From Pseudomonas monteilii NBRC 103158 = DSM 14164 (GTDB lineage Bacteria; Pseudomonadota; Gammaproteobacteria; Pseudomonadales; Pseudomonadaceae), in the NCBI RefSeq assembly GCF_000730605.1, contig NZ_BBIS01000012.1:1-64000 (forward strand): a stretch of DNA of 64,000 nt, given 5' to 3'. The notes under the pieces are model-generated. The model had not been told where the DNA came from, ran no database searches, and worked only from the letters and a program-made list of their open reading frames with translations. The position numbers and the translations under genes are program-made. The first letter of the stretch is position 1; every line of letters begins with the position of its first letter. Of this stretch, positions 53,405 to 62,785 are shown piece by piece.

Positions 53405-54595
53405 ATGCGCTACAGCCTCAAGGCCCTGGGCAGACAGGGTGTGGTGCAGTTGCAGATCGACGCCGAGGACGCCGACCAGGCCCGTCGCCAGGCCGAGGAC
53501 CAAGGCCTGCGTGTGCTCAGCCTGCGCAGCAACGGCGGCGCCTTGCGCGGCACGGTCTGGCGCCGCGAGGCGGCGTTTGATCTGGTGCTGTTCAGCCAGG
53601 AACTGTCGACCCTGCTCAATGCCGGCCTGCCGTTGATCGACGCACTGGAAAGCCTGGCCGAAAAGGCCCCCGCTGCGGCCACACGCAAGGTGCTGGGCGA
53701 GCTGGTGCGCCAGCTGTACGAAGGCCGCTCGCTGTCCCAGGCACTGGGCCAGCAACCCCGGGTGTTCCCGCCGCTGTATGTGGCGCTGGTGCAGTCCAGC
53801 GAACGCACCGGTGCGCTGGGCGACGCACTGGCCCGTTACATCAGCTATCGCCAGCGCCTGGACCTGGTCCGGCAGAAGCTGGTGGGCGCATCGGTGTACC
53901 CCTTGCTGCTGTTGCTGGTAGGCGGCGGCGTGGTGCTGTTCCTGCTCGGCTACGTGGTGCCGCGTTTCAGCCAGGTGTTCGAAGGCATGGGCACCGAGTT
54001 GCCCTGGCTGTCACGGGTGTTGATGCAGATCGGTCTGTTTTTGCACGCGCAGCAACTGCCTCTGGCGCTGGGCACTGCAGGTGGCGTCACGGCGCTGTGG
54101 CTGCTGCGCCGCCATCCCCGGGTACGCCGCTGGGCATCCTGTCAATTGCGCCGGCTGCCAGCGCTGCATCAACGTTTGATGATGTACGAACTGGCGCGCT
54201 TCTATCGCTCGTTGGGTATCCTGCTGCAAGGTGGCATTCCCATCCTCACCGCCATGGGCATGGCCCGCGGCCTGCTCGGCAGTGCCGCAGGTCAAGGCCT
54301 GGCACAGGCCAGCCAGCGCGTGGGCGAAGGGCTGCCGCTGTCCGATGCGCTGAAGGCCGGGCACCTGGTTACACCCGTGTCGCTGCGTCTGCTGCAGGCC
54401 GGCGAGCAGTCCGGCAACCTCGGCGAGATGCTGGAGCGCTGCGCCGACTTCCACGACCAGGAAATCGGCCGCTGGGTGGAATGGTTCGTCAAACTGTTCG
54501 AACCGCTGCTGATGACGTTCATCGGCCTGCTGATCGGCCTGATCGTGATCCTGATGTACATGCCGATCTTCGAACTGGCTTCAAGCATTCACTGA
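53405..54595 (+). CDS. gspF: Type II secretion inner-membrane platform protein
   Basis: 396 aa with three membrane helices (residues about 165-190, 215-235 and 370-390) and two copies of the T2SSF cytoplasmic domain. Conserved segments FSQELSTLLNAGLPLIDALESLAE near residue 62 and FYRSLGILLQGGIPILTAMGMARG near 265. AAGGAG site upstream. It ends 45-75 bases before an IS3 remnant. GspE, C, D and others must be supplied from elsewhere if these two genes are active. Confidence 0.94.
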   Translation: MRYSLKALGRQGVVQLQIDAEDADQARRQAEDQGLRVLSLRSNGGALRGTVWRREAAFDLVLFSQELSTLLNAGLPLIDALESLAEKAPAAATRKVLGELVRQLYEGRSLSQALGQQPRVFPPLYVALVQSSERTGALGDALARYISYRQRLDLVRQKLVGASVYPLLLLLVGGGVVLFLLGYVVPRFSQVFEGMGTELPWLSRVLMQIGLFLHAQQLPLALGTAGGVTALWLLRRHPRVRRWASCQLRRLPALHQRLMMYELARFYRSLGILLQGGIPILTAMGMARGLLGSAAGQGLAQASQRVGEGLPLSDALKAGHLVTPVSLRLLQAGEQSGNLGEMLERCADFHDQEIGRWVEWFVKLFEPLLMTFIGLLIGLIVILMYMPIFELASSIH

Positions 54596-54640
54596 GGCGC
54601 CAGGCCCAGGCTTCGGCGAGACGTGGTGCCTTCCTAGGCG

Positions 54641-55101
54641 GTGTGCTGGTGGATGATAACGACGAACGGGCCAACGACCGAGAAAGGCACGCCTGTCACC
54701 GATGTTGCCCGGCGCCTGGGCATGTCCGCTCACAGCCTCTACGCCTGGATCGAGCGCTACGCCAAGCCCCAAGAGCATCGTCAGCAAGACGATGACCAGC
54801 AAGCCGAGCTGCGTCAGCTTCGCGCTGAGCTCAAGCGTGGATGTGCAGCGACGTGGCGATCGACGCATTGGTGATGGTCGTGTGGCGCCGCAAGCCACAG
54901 CAGCAAGTGATGATTCATTCAGACTAAGGGAGCCAATTCAGTAGCTCAGATTGGCAAAAGTGGGTTCCCAGCAAGGGTGACAAGGAAATTGAAGAAGCCA
55001 GGCAGGATATGACCAGCTTCTTCATGCGATACAACCCCATCTGGCTCCAGCGCCGCAACAACTACCGGTCGCCAATAGCTATGGAGCAGGAAGCAGTGTG
55101 A
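54641..55101 (+). mobile_element. Degenerate IS3-family transposase remnant
   Basis: OrfA-like sequence VTDVARRLGMSAHSLYAWIERYAK followed by a Gln/Asp-rich leucine-zipper-type stretch (QQAELRQLRAELKR) as in IS3 OrfA, then a shift into OrfB-like sequence: AIDALVMVVWRRKPQQQVMIHSD, a TAA where Gln is expected in the HSDQGSQ motif, GSQFSSSDWQ, and after a deletion a tail EARQDMTSFFMRYNP. Most of OrfB including catalytic residues is missing. It marks the left border of an accessory insert. Confidence 0.75.
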
Positions 55102-55156
55102 TCACCGTAATCTGTATCCGGAAGGACATGACCCGAACACCCTCTTGTCATCTCGA

Positions 55157-57469
55157 CTATGGTGTCTCATTTAGCTCGCAGTGCAATCGCATACCATTGA
55201 GCGCCGTATCGTCCCCATCAAAAGGATCCTCGACACGGGTTACAAAGCCATTTGCAGATTGACCTGTCGGGCAAGAGAAGAGCTGACTCCATACACCCCA
55301 TTGAGAGCGCGGTTCCAGCGCCAACTCTTTCCCGTTTCTGCAGATCAGTCGCACATTGCCGGCGGCAGTATCATCACCATTGCCTTGATACTGTTCGATG
55401 CGAATCTTGAATCCGGTCACTGGCCCGTCACTTTGCTGACAAAAGACCGGGCCGGTAACCTGTGAACCCCAGGGCCCTTCCTTACTTTTAATTGGCAATG
55501 AAGTGTCTCTAGAACAGTACATCTCGATGGCATTCAAAGCCGAGTCGTCTCCTTTCCCCAAGTAAGGTTCATTCTTCAGCCTGAAGCCCCAAATGAATTT
55601 TCCGGCCTGACATTTCCGGAGCGGCCCCCACCCCCCCCAAAATCCGTCTGAAGCCGATGATGCTGTCTTGGGTACGACGTTCTGACCAGCAAAGGGATCC
55701 ATTGATACCCGAGCCGAGGATATTTTGCCATCGAGTTTCTGTGTTCCGCCCGAACGAACAACTTGGACCTTGCGATCAGGGCTGGTCCAATTGTATTCAA
55801 ACCTGGGGATTGTGACAGGCGTGGTTACATCCTCCTTGACCGTTATGGTTGAACAGCCCTGATCACAGGTATTTGAGTTCCAATTACCATAAAACTGGAT
55901 GACCGTATTCTTCCTTGCCTTGAGCAAGCGAGCGGAAACAGCCTCATCATTATCGCACCCCCGACTGCTAGGAAAATTGAATGAATAGTTACCATCCAGC
56001 TTAATGGTACAAAGATTGTTCTGACCACCACCCGTGCTCTCATACAAAGCAATTGACGCACCTGAATAGTCGAACGACATATCGTTTTCCACCTTGACTC
56101 GACTTACCTTCCCGTCGAGCCCATTATTTTTGACCCAAACAATCTGATAATCATCATTGCTATAGAATGACTGCTCGAAGGTATTAACCTTCACCACTTT
56201 GTCACGGCCAATATCGCGCTTGATGTCGACAACTGCGTAATCGTCTTGCATGTTACCATCGGGACTGTCATAAAATGTAATTTGCGTCCCCTTTTTTATC
56301 CCTGACATAGAAAATGATCGCATTTCGTCATTTTCGCATCCGAGCCGAGCCTGATCGCTCCCCTGCAAACTAACGGTCCGATCAAACGCAGTGGAGAACG
56401 TACAAACAAGAGATTGGCTTACATTATTCCCCTCATAGGCAACAATGCCCCCATTATTATGGGCCTCGACATACTCCAAGACATCGCCTTGATCAACAAA
56501 ATCGACCGCAATAAAATTGGGATCTCGCCCAGCGGCTGGCTTGCACTGTCCATTGATCCTGTCTACCAGCCCCACGCGACCACCCATTTCATTGTCGTCG
56601 CCACTATGCTGACTTAAGGGAACACCATGGTAGTGGTTCATAACAAAAAGCCGCGACCAGCCGTTGAAGTCAGGGTGACTGGCTTGCCTTGTATTCAAGG
56701 GAATACTAGCCCAACGCGTCTTGCAACTTAAATCGTGATCAAAAGCAGTATCACCCAAAGACCAGTAGTTTTCGACGGTAATATCCTCATCCTCAAACAT
56801 ATAAACATTACTTGCATAAACACCCGCATTTTCTGGTTTTTGCGTGATGAGGATGAGCCGCTGATTAGCGTTAACCATCTCTTGCAACGTTGGCCACTGA
56901 GAGCGCCCGCCCCACCGCCCAACCGGATTGAAAACAAAGTTTTTTAAAGTCGGTACAGCATTGAAAGCATTCTGCATGGCTGTTCTGTTAGCGTAATCCT
57001 CAAAATGAATAGTTATTACGGCATCTGCATTTGCTGCCAGAAACGCAGCCACCGTATTCAGCGCTGCAACCAAGGTAGTTTGACAATCAGACTTGGGATG
57101 ACACAGCTGAACCGGATTATTATAGGTGTCCAGCATAAGCCCTCTCACTCCACGGGCTAGTTGCTCTGAAATCGACAGGTCTTGGTTAGGGGTGCCCGTC
57201 CAGGTGTTGGTGACAAATGAATTATGGGACATCACCCATTGATAGTCACTGAAGGGTCGTGATTTGTCCACTACCGCACCTGGCTGGGCGTTACTGATAC
57301 TAGACTGCTGCGCCGACACGAGACCACTCAACAACATTATGAGCAGCGCTAACAACCAACGCACCAGATATACAGGAGCACCTCCACTCCAACGAGCTTC
57401 TCGGAGAAGAAGCATGAACGACTCAAACCTCCTTAGTCCAACACCACACGAAGCAATCTCGTTCATCAT
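55157..57469 (-). CDS. Secreted PI-PLC-like protein with duplicated central modules and a VMO-I-type C-terminal domain
   Basis: 770 aa from ATG 57469 (GAGGG upstream); ATG 57415, 12 bases after AGGAGG, is an alternative with a shorter signal peptide. Hydrophobic signal core near residues 34-54. Domain 1 (about 75-330) resembles bacterial phosphatidylinositol-specific phospholipase C: WVMSHNSF with the first catalytic-type His, GVRGLMLDTYN, and TIHFEDY with the second. Domain 2 (about 350-590) holds two copies of a module with GCxNDE, FYxx and LDGKxSxxRV. Domain 3 (about 608-765) has three repeats with WGxW, Cys, GF and GDDTA, the threefold pattern of vitelline membrane outer layer protein I. 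GC is below the flanks, and IS remnants lie on both sides. Confidence 0.78.
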   Translation of the reverse strand: MMNEIASCGVGLRRFESFMLLLREARWSGGAPVYLVRWLLALLIMLLSGLVSAQQSSISNAQPGAVVDKSRPFSDYQWVMSHNSFVTNTWTGTPNQDLSISEQLARGVRGLMLDTYNNPVQLCHPKSDCQTTLVAALNTVAAFLAANADAVITIHFEDYANRTAMQNAFNAVPTLKNFVFNPVGRWGGRSQWPTLQEMVNANQRLILITQKPENAGVYASNVYMFEDEDITVENYWSLGDTAFDHDLSCKTRWASIPLNTRQASHPDFNGWSRLFVMNHYHGVPLSQHSGDDNEMGGRVGLVDRINGQCKPAAGRDPNFIAVDFVDQGDVLEYVEAHNNGGIVAYEGNNVSQSLVCTFSTAFDRTVSLQGSDQARLGCENDEMRSFSMSGIKKGTQITFYDSPDGNMQDDYAVVDIKRDIGRDKVVKVNTFEQSFYSNDDYQIVWVKNNGLDGKVSRVKVENDMSFDYSGASIALYESTGGGQNNLCTIKLDGNYSFNFPSSRGCDNDEAVSARLLKARKNTVIQFYGNWNSNTCDQGCSTITVKEDVTTPVTIPRFEYNWTSPDRKVQVVRSGGTQKLDGKISSARVSMDPFAGQNVVPKTASSASDGFWGGWGPLRKCQAGKFIWGFRLKNEPYLGKGDDSALNAIEMYCSRDTSLPIKSKEGPWGSQVTGPVFCQQSDGPVTGFKIRIEQYQGNGDDTAAGNVRLICRNGKELALEPRSQWGVWSQLFSCPTGQSANGFVTRVEDPFDGDDTALNGMRLHCELNETP

Positions 57470-57858
57470 AATATCCCTCTTCTGCAATTTTCTGCTTAGC
57501 GCAAATAGACGTTATGCCCACAGCCAATACAAAAGAACGAAAATAAATGAAGAAAATTTGCGCCCCATGCATTCCACTTAACAATATCTCAGAACTCTAT
57601 ATGCGCCGTATAATTCAGCATTGGCATTTACCCCACTAAAGGCTGCCCTCAGTGGCTACGGAGCGCATGAACATAACGGGACACCGTTCCTAACACAAAA
57701 CCAGGAGAATCAGTAACAATAAATACATCTAAAAGATCGCGTATATTTCAGCTTCATGCGGAACCCGCTTGTCCGCTGCTTGCGCCTCCACTCTGCCGAG
57801 TAGCCTTGCACAAGGCAACTAGCAAAAATGCTAGGGATTCTCCGAACGCAAGCCTTGC
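57470..57858. other. AT-rich non-coding stretch between the PI-PLC-like gene and an IS5 remnant
   Basis: No convincing gene. Composition is AT-rich in 57500-57600 and 57690-57760, compatible with the promoter of the leftward PI-PLC-like gene. No motif recognised. Confidence 0.4.
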
Positions 57859-58052
57859 CCATGAGTCAGATGAGCTTCTCCGATTTCGAAGTGGAGCACC
57901 CATTCCGGGTGATCAAGCGCCAGTTCGTTTATATGACGACTCGCTTTCGTGGCTGGCCAAGAATATGGCGCAACTGACCACGCTGTTTGCGCTGTCGAAT
58001 CTGTGGATTGTGCATAGGCAGTTATAAGCGCTGCGGGAGAGGTGCGCCTGTA
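57859..58052 (+). mobile_element. IS5-type transposase 3' remnant with frameshifts
   Basis: Reading across frames gives MSFSDFEVEHPFRVIKRQFVYMTTRFRG, then after a one-base loss LAKNMAQLTTLFALSNLW and IVHRQL, then after another shift AAGEVRL and stop. This is the typical end of IS5/IS1182-type transposases. The N-terminal and catalytic parts are gone. It marks the right border of the accessory insert before mexE. Confidence 0.8.
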
Positions 58053-58351
58053 GCGCGAAAGAACGAGGGCAAAGCCCTGGTTCTGACCCGACTAACGGCT
58101 GAAAAATGCGGCCGGCTGGCGCGTTGCGCTTCCTTCGCGGCACGTGCCTTCCCTGGTGACCGTGACCGCATGCGCATAGTTTGACGCCCCCGGCACGAAC
58201 GGGGTACAGCTCAACCCCAATCATGCCCGACATCTATGAATGACCCGCACATATCATTCAGCGTGATAATAACCTTCGCCCCGTTCGATTCGTGCCTCAC
58301 GCGCAACACACTCACACTCCGCCCACTACTAATACATTGGCGGAGTTCTCC

Positions 58352-59593
58352 ATGGAACAATCACTCAAACACTTGCGCTTTCCCCTCGCTGCCCTGGCAG
58401 TGGTGGTGATCAGCGCTTGCGGTCGAACCCCAGACGCCGTGCAGGCTCCCGCCGCGCCGAAGGTCAGTGTGGCCAAGGTGATCGAGCAACCGATCAACGA
58501 ATGGGACGAGTTCACCGGCCGCCTAGAAGCCCCGGAAACCGTCGAAGTACGCCCACGGGTTTCCGGCCAGATCGACCAGGTGGCCTTCACCGAAGGCGCC
58601 CAGGTCAAGAAAGGCGACCTGCTGTTCCAGATCGACCCTCGCCCGTTCCAGGCTGAAGTCCGCCGCCTTGAAGCCCAACTGCAACAGGCCAAGGCCACTG
58701 CCATTCGCAGTGCCAACGAAGCCCGCCGTGGCGAACGCCTGCGTGACAGCAACGCCATCTCCGCCGAGCTGGCCGAATCGCGCAGCAGCGCTGCCGCCGA
58801 AGCCCGTGCCGGGGTCGATGCCATTCAGGCCCAGCTTGACCTGGCACGCCTTAACCTCAGCTTCACCCGCGTCACCGCGCCTATCAGCGGCCGTGTCAGC
58901 CGCGCCGCGTTCACCGCCGGCAACATCGTCAGCGCCGATGTCACCCCGCTGACCAGCGTGGTGTCCACCGACAAGGTCTACGCCTACTTCGACGCCGACG
59001 AGCGCGTGTACCTCAAGTACACCCAGCTGGCACGCGAGGGCCAGCGTGGCCAGAGCACCCCGGTGTACCTGGGCTTGACCAACGAAAGCGGCAATCCGCA
59101 CCTGGGCCAGATGAACTTCGTCGACAACCAGGTCAACCCGCGCACCGGCACCATCCGTGGCCGTGCGGTGTTCGACAACAGCGACGGCCAGTTCACCCCA
59201 GGCCTATATGCACGCCTGAAGCTGGTGGGCAGCGCCCAGTACGACGCCGTGCTGATCAACGACGAAGCCGTGGGCACCGACCTTGGCAAGAAGTTCGTGC
59301 TGGTCATGGACAAGGACAACAAGGCTGCCTACCGCGCCGTGGAGTTAGGGCCGAAGCTGGAAGGCTTGCGCATCGTGCGCAGCGGCCTGGGCAAGGATGA
59401 CCGCATCGTGGTCAAGGGCCTGCAGCGCGTGCGTCCTGGCTCGCCGGTCACCCCGATCGATACCCAGATGGCCAGCGAACAGACCCTCGCCGCCCTCGCC
59501 CAGCAGCGCCAGGCCCTGGAGGCCAGCAACCCGGCGCCGAAGGTGGCGGGCAATAACGTGAAAGTCGCCAGCGCCCAGGCGCCACGCGGTTAA
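58352..59593 (+). CDS. mexE: MexE, RND efflux membrane-fusion protein
   Basis: 413 aa periplasmic lipoprotein-like adaptor: signal with lipobox-like VISACGR (Cys near residue 24), barrel-sandwich motif EVRPRVSGQIDQVAFTEGAQVKKGDLLFQIDPRPF (about 60-95), coiled-coil hairpin (about 100-165) and beta-barrel region with GLYARLKL. Start at 58352 with CGGAG upstream. First gene of mexE-mexF-oprN, which exports chloramphenicol, fluoroquinolones and trimethoprim-type drugs in P. aeruginosa. The mexT regulator is not in the window. Confidence 0.93.
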   Translation: MEQSLKHLRFPLAALAVVVISACGRTPDAVQAPAAPKVSVAKVIEQPINEWDEFTGRLEAPETVEVRPRVSGQIDQVAFTEGAQVKKGDLLFQIDPRPFQAEVRRLEAQLQQAKATAIRSANEARRGERLRDSNAISAELAESRSSAAAEARAGVDAIQAQLDLARLNLSFTRVTAPISGRVSRAAFTAGNIVSADVTPLTSVVSTDKVYAYFDADERVYLKYTQLAREGQRGQSTPVYLGLTNESGNPHLGQMNFVDNQVNPRTGTIRGRAVFDNSDGQFTPGLYARLKLVGSAQYDAVLINDEAVGTDLGKKFVLVMDKDNKAAYRAVELGPKLEGLRIVRSGLGKDDRIVVKGLQRVRPGSPVTPIDTQMASEQTLAALAQQRQALEASNPAPKVAGNNVKVASAQAPRG

Positions 59594-59605
59594 GGGACCA
59601 CACCG

Positions 59606-62600
59606 ATGAACTTCTCGAAATTCTTCATTACCCGGCCAATCTTCGCCGCGGTGCTGTCGCTGGTGCTGCTGATCGCGGGCTCCATCTCGCTGTTCCAGCT
59701 GCCAATCAGCGAATACCCCGAAGTGGTCCCGCCAACCGTGGTGGTGCGCGCCAACTTCCCCGGTGCCAACCCCAAGGTCATCGGCGAAACCGTCGCCGCG
59801 CCGCTGGAGCAGGCAATTACCGGTGTGGAGAACATGCTGTACATGTCCTCCCAGTCCACCGCTGACGGCAAGCTGACGCTGACCATTACCTTCGCCCTAG
59901 GCACCGACCTGGACAACGCCCAGGTACAGGTGCAGAACCGCGTCACCCGCACCCAGCCCAAGCTGCCCGAGGAAGTGACCCGCATCGGTATTACCGTCGA
60001 CAAGGCCTCGCCCGACCTAACCATGGTCGTGCACCTGACCTCGCCGGACAACCGCTACGACATGCTCTACCTGTCCAACTACGCCATCCTCAACATCAAG
60101 GACGAACTGGCGCGCCTGGGCGGCGTAGGCGACGTGCAACTGTTCGGCATGGGCGACTACTCGCTGCGCGTGTGGCTGGACCCGAACAAGACCGCTTCGC
60201 GCAACCTCACCGCCAGTGATGTGGTCGCTGCAATCCGCGAGCAGAACCGCCAGGTGGCAGCAGGCCAGCTGGGCGCACCGCCCGCCCCCGGCTCCACCAG
60301 CTTCCAGCTGTCGATCAACACCCAGGGCCGACTGGTCAACGAGGAAGAGTTCGAAAACATCATCATCCGTGCCGGTGCCAATGGCGAAATCACCCGCCTG
60401 AAGGACATCGCCCGGGTCGAACTCGGCTCCAGCCAGTATGCCCTGCGTTCGCTGCTGAACAACCAGCCGGCCGTGGCCATCCCGATCTTCCAGCGCCCAG
60501 GCTCCAACGCTATCGAGATCTCCGACGAAGTGCGGGCGAAAATGGCCGAGCTGAAGAAGGACTTCCCGGAAGGGATGGACTACAGCATCGTCTATGACCC
60601 GACCATCTTCGTGCGCGGTTCCATCGAAGCGGTGGTACATACCCTGTTCGAAGCACTGGTGCTGGTGGTGCTGGTGGTGATCCTGTTCCTGCAAACCTGG
60701 CGTGCCTCGATCATCCCGCTGCTGGCTGTGCCGGTGTCGTTGATCGGTACCTTTGCAGTCATGCACCTGTTCGGCTTCTCGCTCAACGCCTTGTCGTTAT
60801 TCGGCCTGGTGCTGGCCATCGGGATCGTGGTGGACGACGCCATCGTCGTGGTGGAAAACGTCGAACGTAATATCGGGCTGGGCCTGAAACCGCTGGAAGC
60901 CACGCAAAAGGCCATGAGCGAAGTGACCGGGCCGATCATCGCCACGGCGCTGGTGCTGTGCGCCGTGTTCGTGCCGGCCGCGTTCATTTCCGGCCTTACC
61001 GGGCAGTTCTACAAGCAATTCGCCCTGACCATTGCCATTTCCACGGTGATTTCGGCCTTCAACTCGCTGACCCTGTCGCCGGCCCTGGCTGCGGTGCTGC
61101 TCAAGGACCACCACGCACCCAAGGACCGTTTCTCGCGCATCCTGGAAAAACTGCTGGGCAGCTGGCTGTTCGCGCCGTTCAACCGCTTCTTCGACCGTGC
61201 CTCGAACCGCTACGTCGGTGGCGTACGCCGGGTCATCCGCTCCAGCGGCATCGCGCTGTTCGTGTACGCCGGCCTGATGGGCCTGACCTACCTGGGCTTC
61301 TCGTCCACCCCGACCGGTTTCGTGCCGGCGCAGGACAAGCAGTACCTGGTGGCCTTCGCCCAACTGCCTGACGCCGCCAGCCTTGACCGCACCGAGGCGG
61401 TGATCAAGCGCATGAGCGAAATTGCCCTGAAACAACCCGGTGTTGCCGACTCGGTAGCCTTCCCGGGCCTGTCGATCAACGGTTTCACCAACAGCCCGAA
61501 CAGCGGCATCGTATTCACCCCGCTCAAGCCGTTCGATGAGCGCAAAGACCCGAGCCAATCGGCGGCAGCCATCGCGGCTGCACTGAATGCACAGTTTGCC
61601 GACATTCAGGATGCCTACATCGCCATCTTCCCACCGCCGCCGGTACAGGGCCTGGGTACCATTGGTGGCTTCCGCCTGCAAATCGAAGACCGTGGCAACC
61701 TGGGTTACGAAGCGCTGTACAAGGAAACCCAGAACATCATCGCCAAAAGCCACAACGTGCCAGAGCTGGCAGGCCTGTTCACCAGCTACCAGGTCAACGT
61801 GCCGCAAGTCGATGCCGCCATCGACCGGGAAAAGGCCAAGACCCATGGCGTGGCGATCACCGACATCTTCGACACCCTGCAGGTTTACCTGGGTTCGCTG
61901 TACACCAACGACTTCAACCGCTTTGGCCGCACCTACCAGGTCAACGTCCAGGCCGAGCAGCAGTTCCGCCTCGATGCCGAGCAGATCGGCCAGTTGAAGG
62001 TGCGTAACAACCTGGGCGAGATGATCCCGCTGGCGACCTTCCTCAAGGTCAGCGACACCTCCGGGCCAGACCGGGTCATGCACTACAACGGCTTCATTAC
62101 CGCAGAAATCAACGGTGCCGCCGCCCCGGGCTACAGCTCTGGCCAAGCCGAAGCTGCGATCGAGAAACTGCTGAAAGAGGAACTGCCCAACGGCATGACC
62201 TTCGAGTGGACCGACCTGACCTACCAGCAGATCCTCTCGGGCAATACCGCACTGCTGGTATTCCCGCTGTGCGTACTGCTGGCGTTCCTGGTACTGGCTG
62301 CCCAGTACGAAAGCTGGAGCCTGCCACTGGCGGTGATCCTGATCGTGCCGATGACCCTGCTGTCGGCCATAACCGGTGTGATCGTGTCGGGTGGCGACAA
62401 CAACATCTTCACCCAGATCGGTTTGATCGTACTGGTGGGCCTGGCGTGCAAGAACGCGATCCTGATCGTCGAGTTCGCCAAGGATGAACAGGCCAAAGGC
62501 CTCGACCCGCTGGCTGCGGTGCTGGAAGCCTGCCGCCTGCGTCTGCGGCCGATCCTGATGACCTCGATCGCCTTCATCATGGGTGTGGTGCCACTGGTGT

Positions 62601-62785
62601 TCAGCTCCGGTGCAGGTTCCGAAATGCGCCATGCCATGGGTGTGGCAGTGTTCTCGGGGATGATCGGCGTGACCGTGTTCGGCCTGTTCCTGACCCCGGT
62701 GTTCTTCTTCCTGATTCGCCGTTTCGTCGAGCGTCGCCAGGCCCGCAAGGCCGAACACGTTCAAGTGCTGGAGAACCATGCATGA
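59606..62785 (+). CDS. mexF: MexF, RND efflux transporter
   Basis: 1059 aa inner-membrane HAE1-type pump with 12 membrane helices and two large periplasmic loops. It starts MNFSKFFITRPIFAAVLSLVLLIAGSISLFQLPISEYPEVVPP. The proton-relay helix 4 reads GIVVDDAIVVVENVERN (two Asp, residues about 408-409), and helix 10 carries GLACKNAILIVEFAKD with the relay Lys. Full length with no break. 12 bases after mexE; its stop overlaps the oprN start by 4 bases. Confidence 0.96.
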   Translation: MNFSKFFITRPIFAAVLSLVLLIAGSISLFQLPISEYPEVVPPTVVVRANFPGANPKVIGETVAAPLEQAITGVENMLYMSSQSTADGKLTLTITFALGTDLDNAQVQVQNRVTRTQPKLPEEVTRIGITVDKASPDLTMVVHLTSPDNRYDMLYLSNYAILNIKDELARLGGVGDVQLFGMGDYSLRVWLDPNKTASRNLTASDVVAAIREQNRQVAAGQLGAPPAPGSTSFQLSINTQGRLVNEEEFENIIIRAGANGEITRLKDIARVELGSSQYALRSLLNNQPAVAIPIFQRPGSNAIEISDEVRAKMAELKKDFPEGMDYSIVYDPTIFVRGSIEAVVHTLFEALVLVVLVVILFLQTWRASIIPLLAVPVSLIGTFAVMHLFGFSLNALSLFGLVLAIGIVVDDAIVVVENVERNIGLGLKPLEATQKAMSEVTGPIIATALVLCAVFVPAAFISGLTGQFYKQFALTIAISTVISAFNSLTLSPALAAVLLKDHHAPKDRFSRILEKLLGSWLFAPFNRFFDRASNRYVGGVRRVIRSSGIALFVYAGLMGLTYLGFSSTPTGFVPAQDKQYLVAFAQLPDAASLDRTEAVIKRMSEIALKQPGVADSVAFPGLSINGFTNSPNSGIVFTPLKPFDERKDPSQSAAAIAAALNAQFADIQDAYIAIFPPPPVQGLGTIGGFRLQIEDRGNLGYEALYKETQNIIAKSHNVPELAGLFTSYQVNVPQVDAAIDREKAKTHGVAITDIFDTLQVYLGSLYTNDFNRFGRTYQVNVQAEQQFRLDAEQIGQLKVRNNLGEMIPLATFLKVSDTSGPDRVMHYNGFITAEINGAAAPGYSSGQAEAAIEKLLKEELPNGMTFEWTDLTYQQILSGNTALLVFPLCVLLAFLVLAAQYESWSLPLAVILIVPMTLLSAITGVIVSGGDNNIFTQIGLIVLVGLACKNAILIVEFAKDEQAKGLDPLAAVLEACRLRLRPILMTSIAFIMGVVPLVFSSGAGSEMRHAMGVAVFSGMIGVTVFGLFLTPVFFFLIRRFVERRQARKAEHVQVLENHA

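Noticed and set aside
58141..58351. MexT-type binding box upstream of mexE
   Set aside because: I looked for the ATCA-N5-GTCGAT-N4-ACYAT pattern and did not find a convincing match.
60797..62779. 660-codon minus-strand open frame opposite mexF
   Set aside because: Antisense shadow of an intact RND pump gene; His/Gln/Gly-rich translation without recognisable domains.
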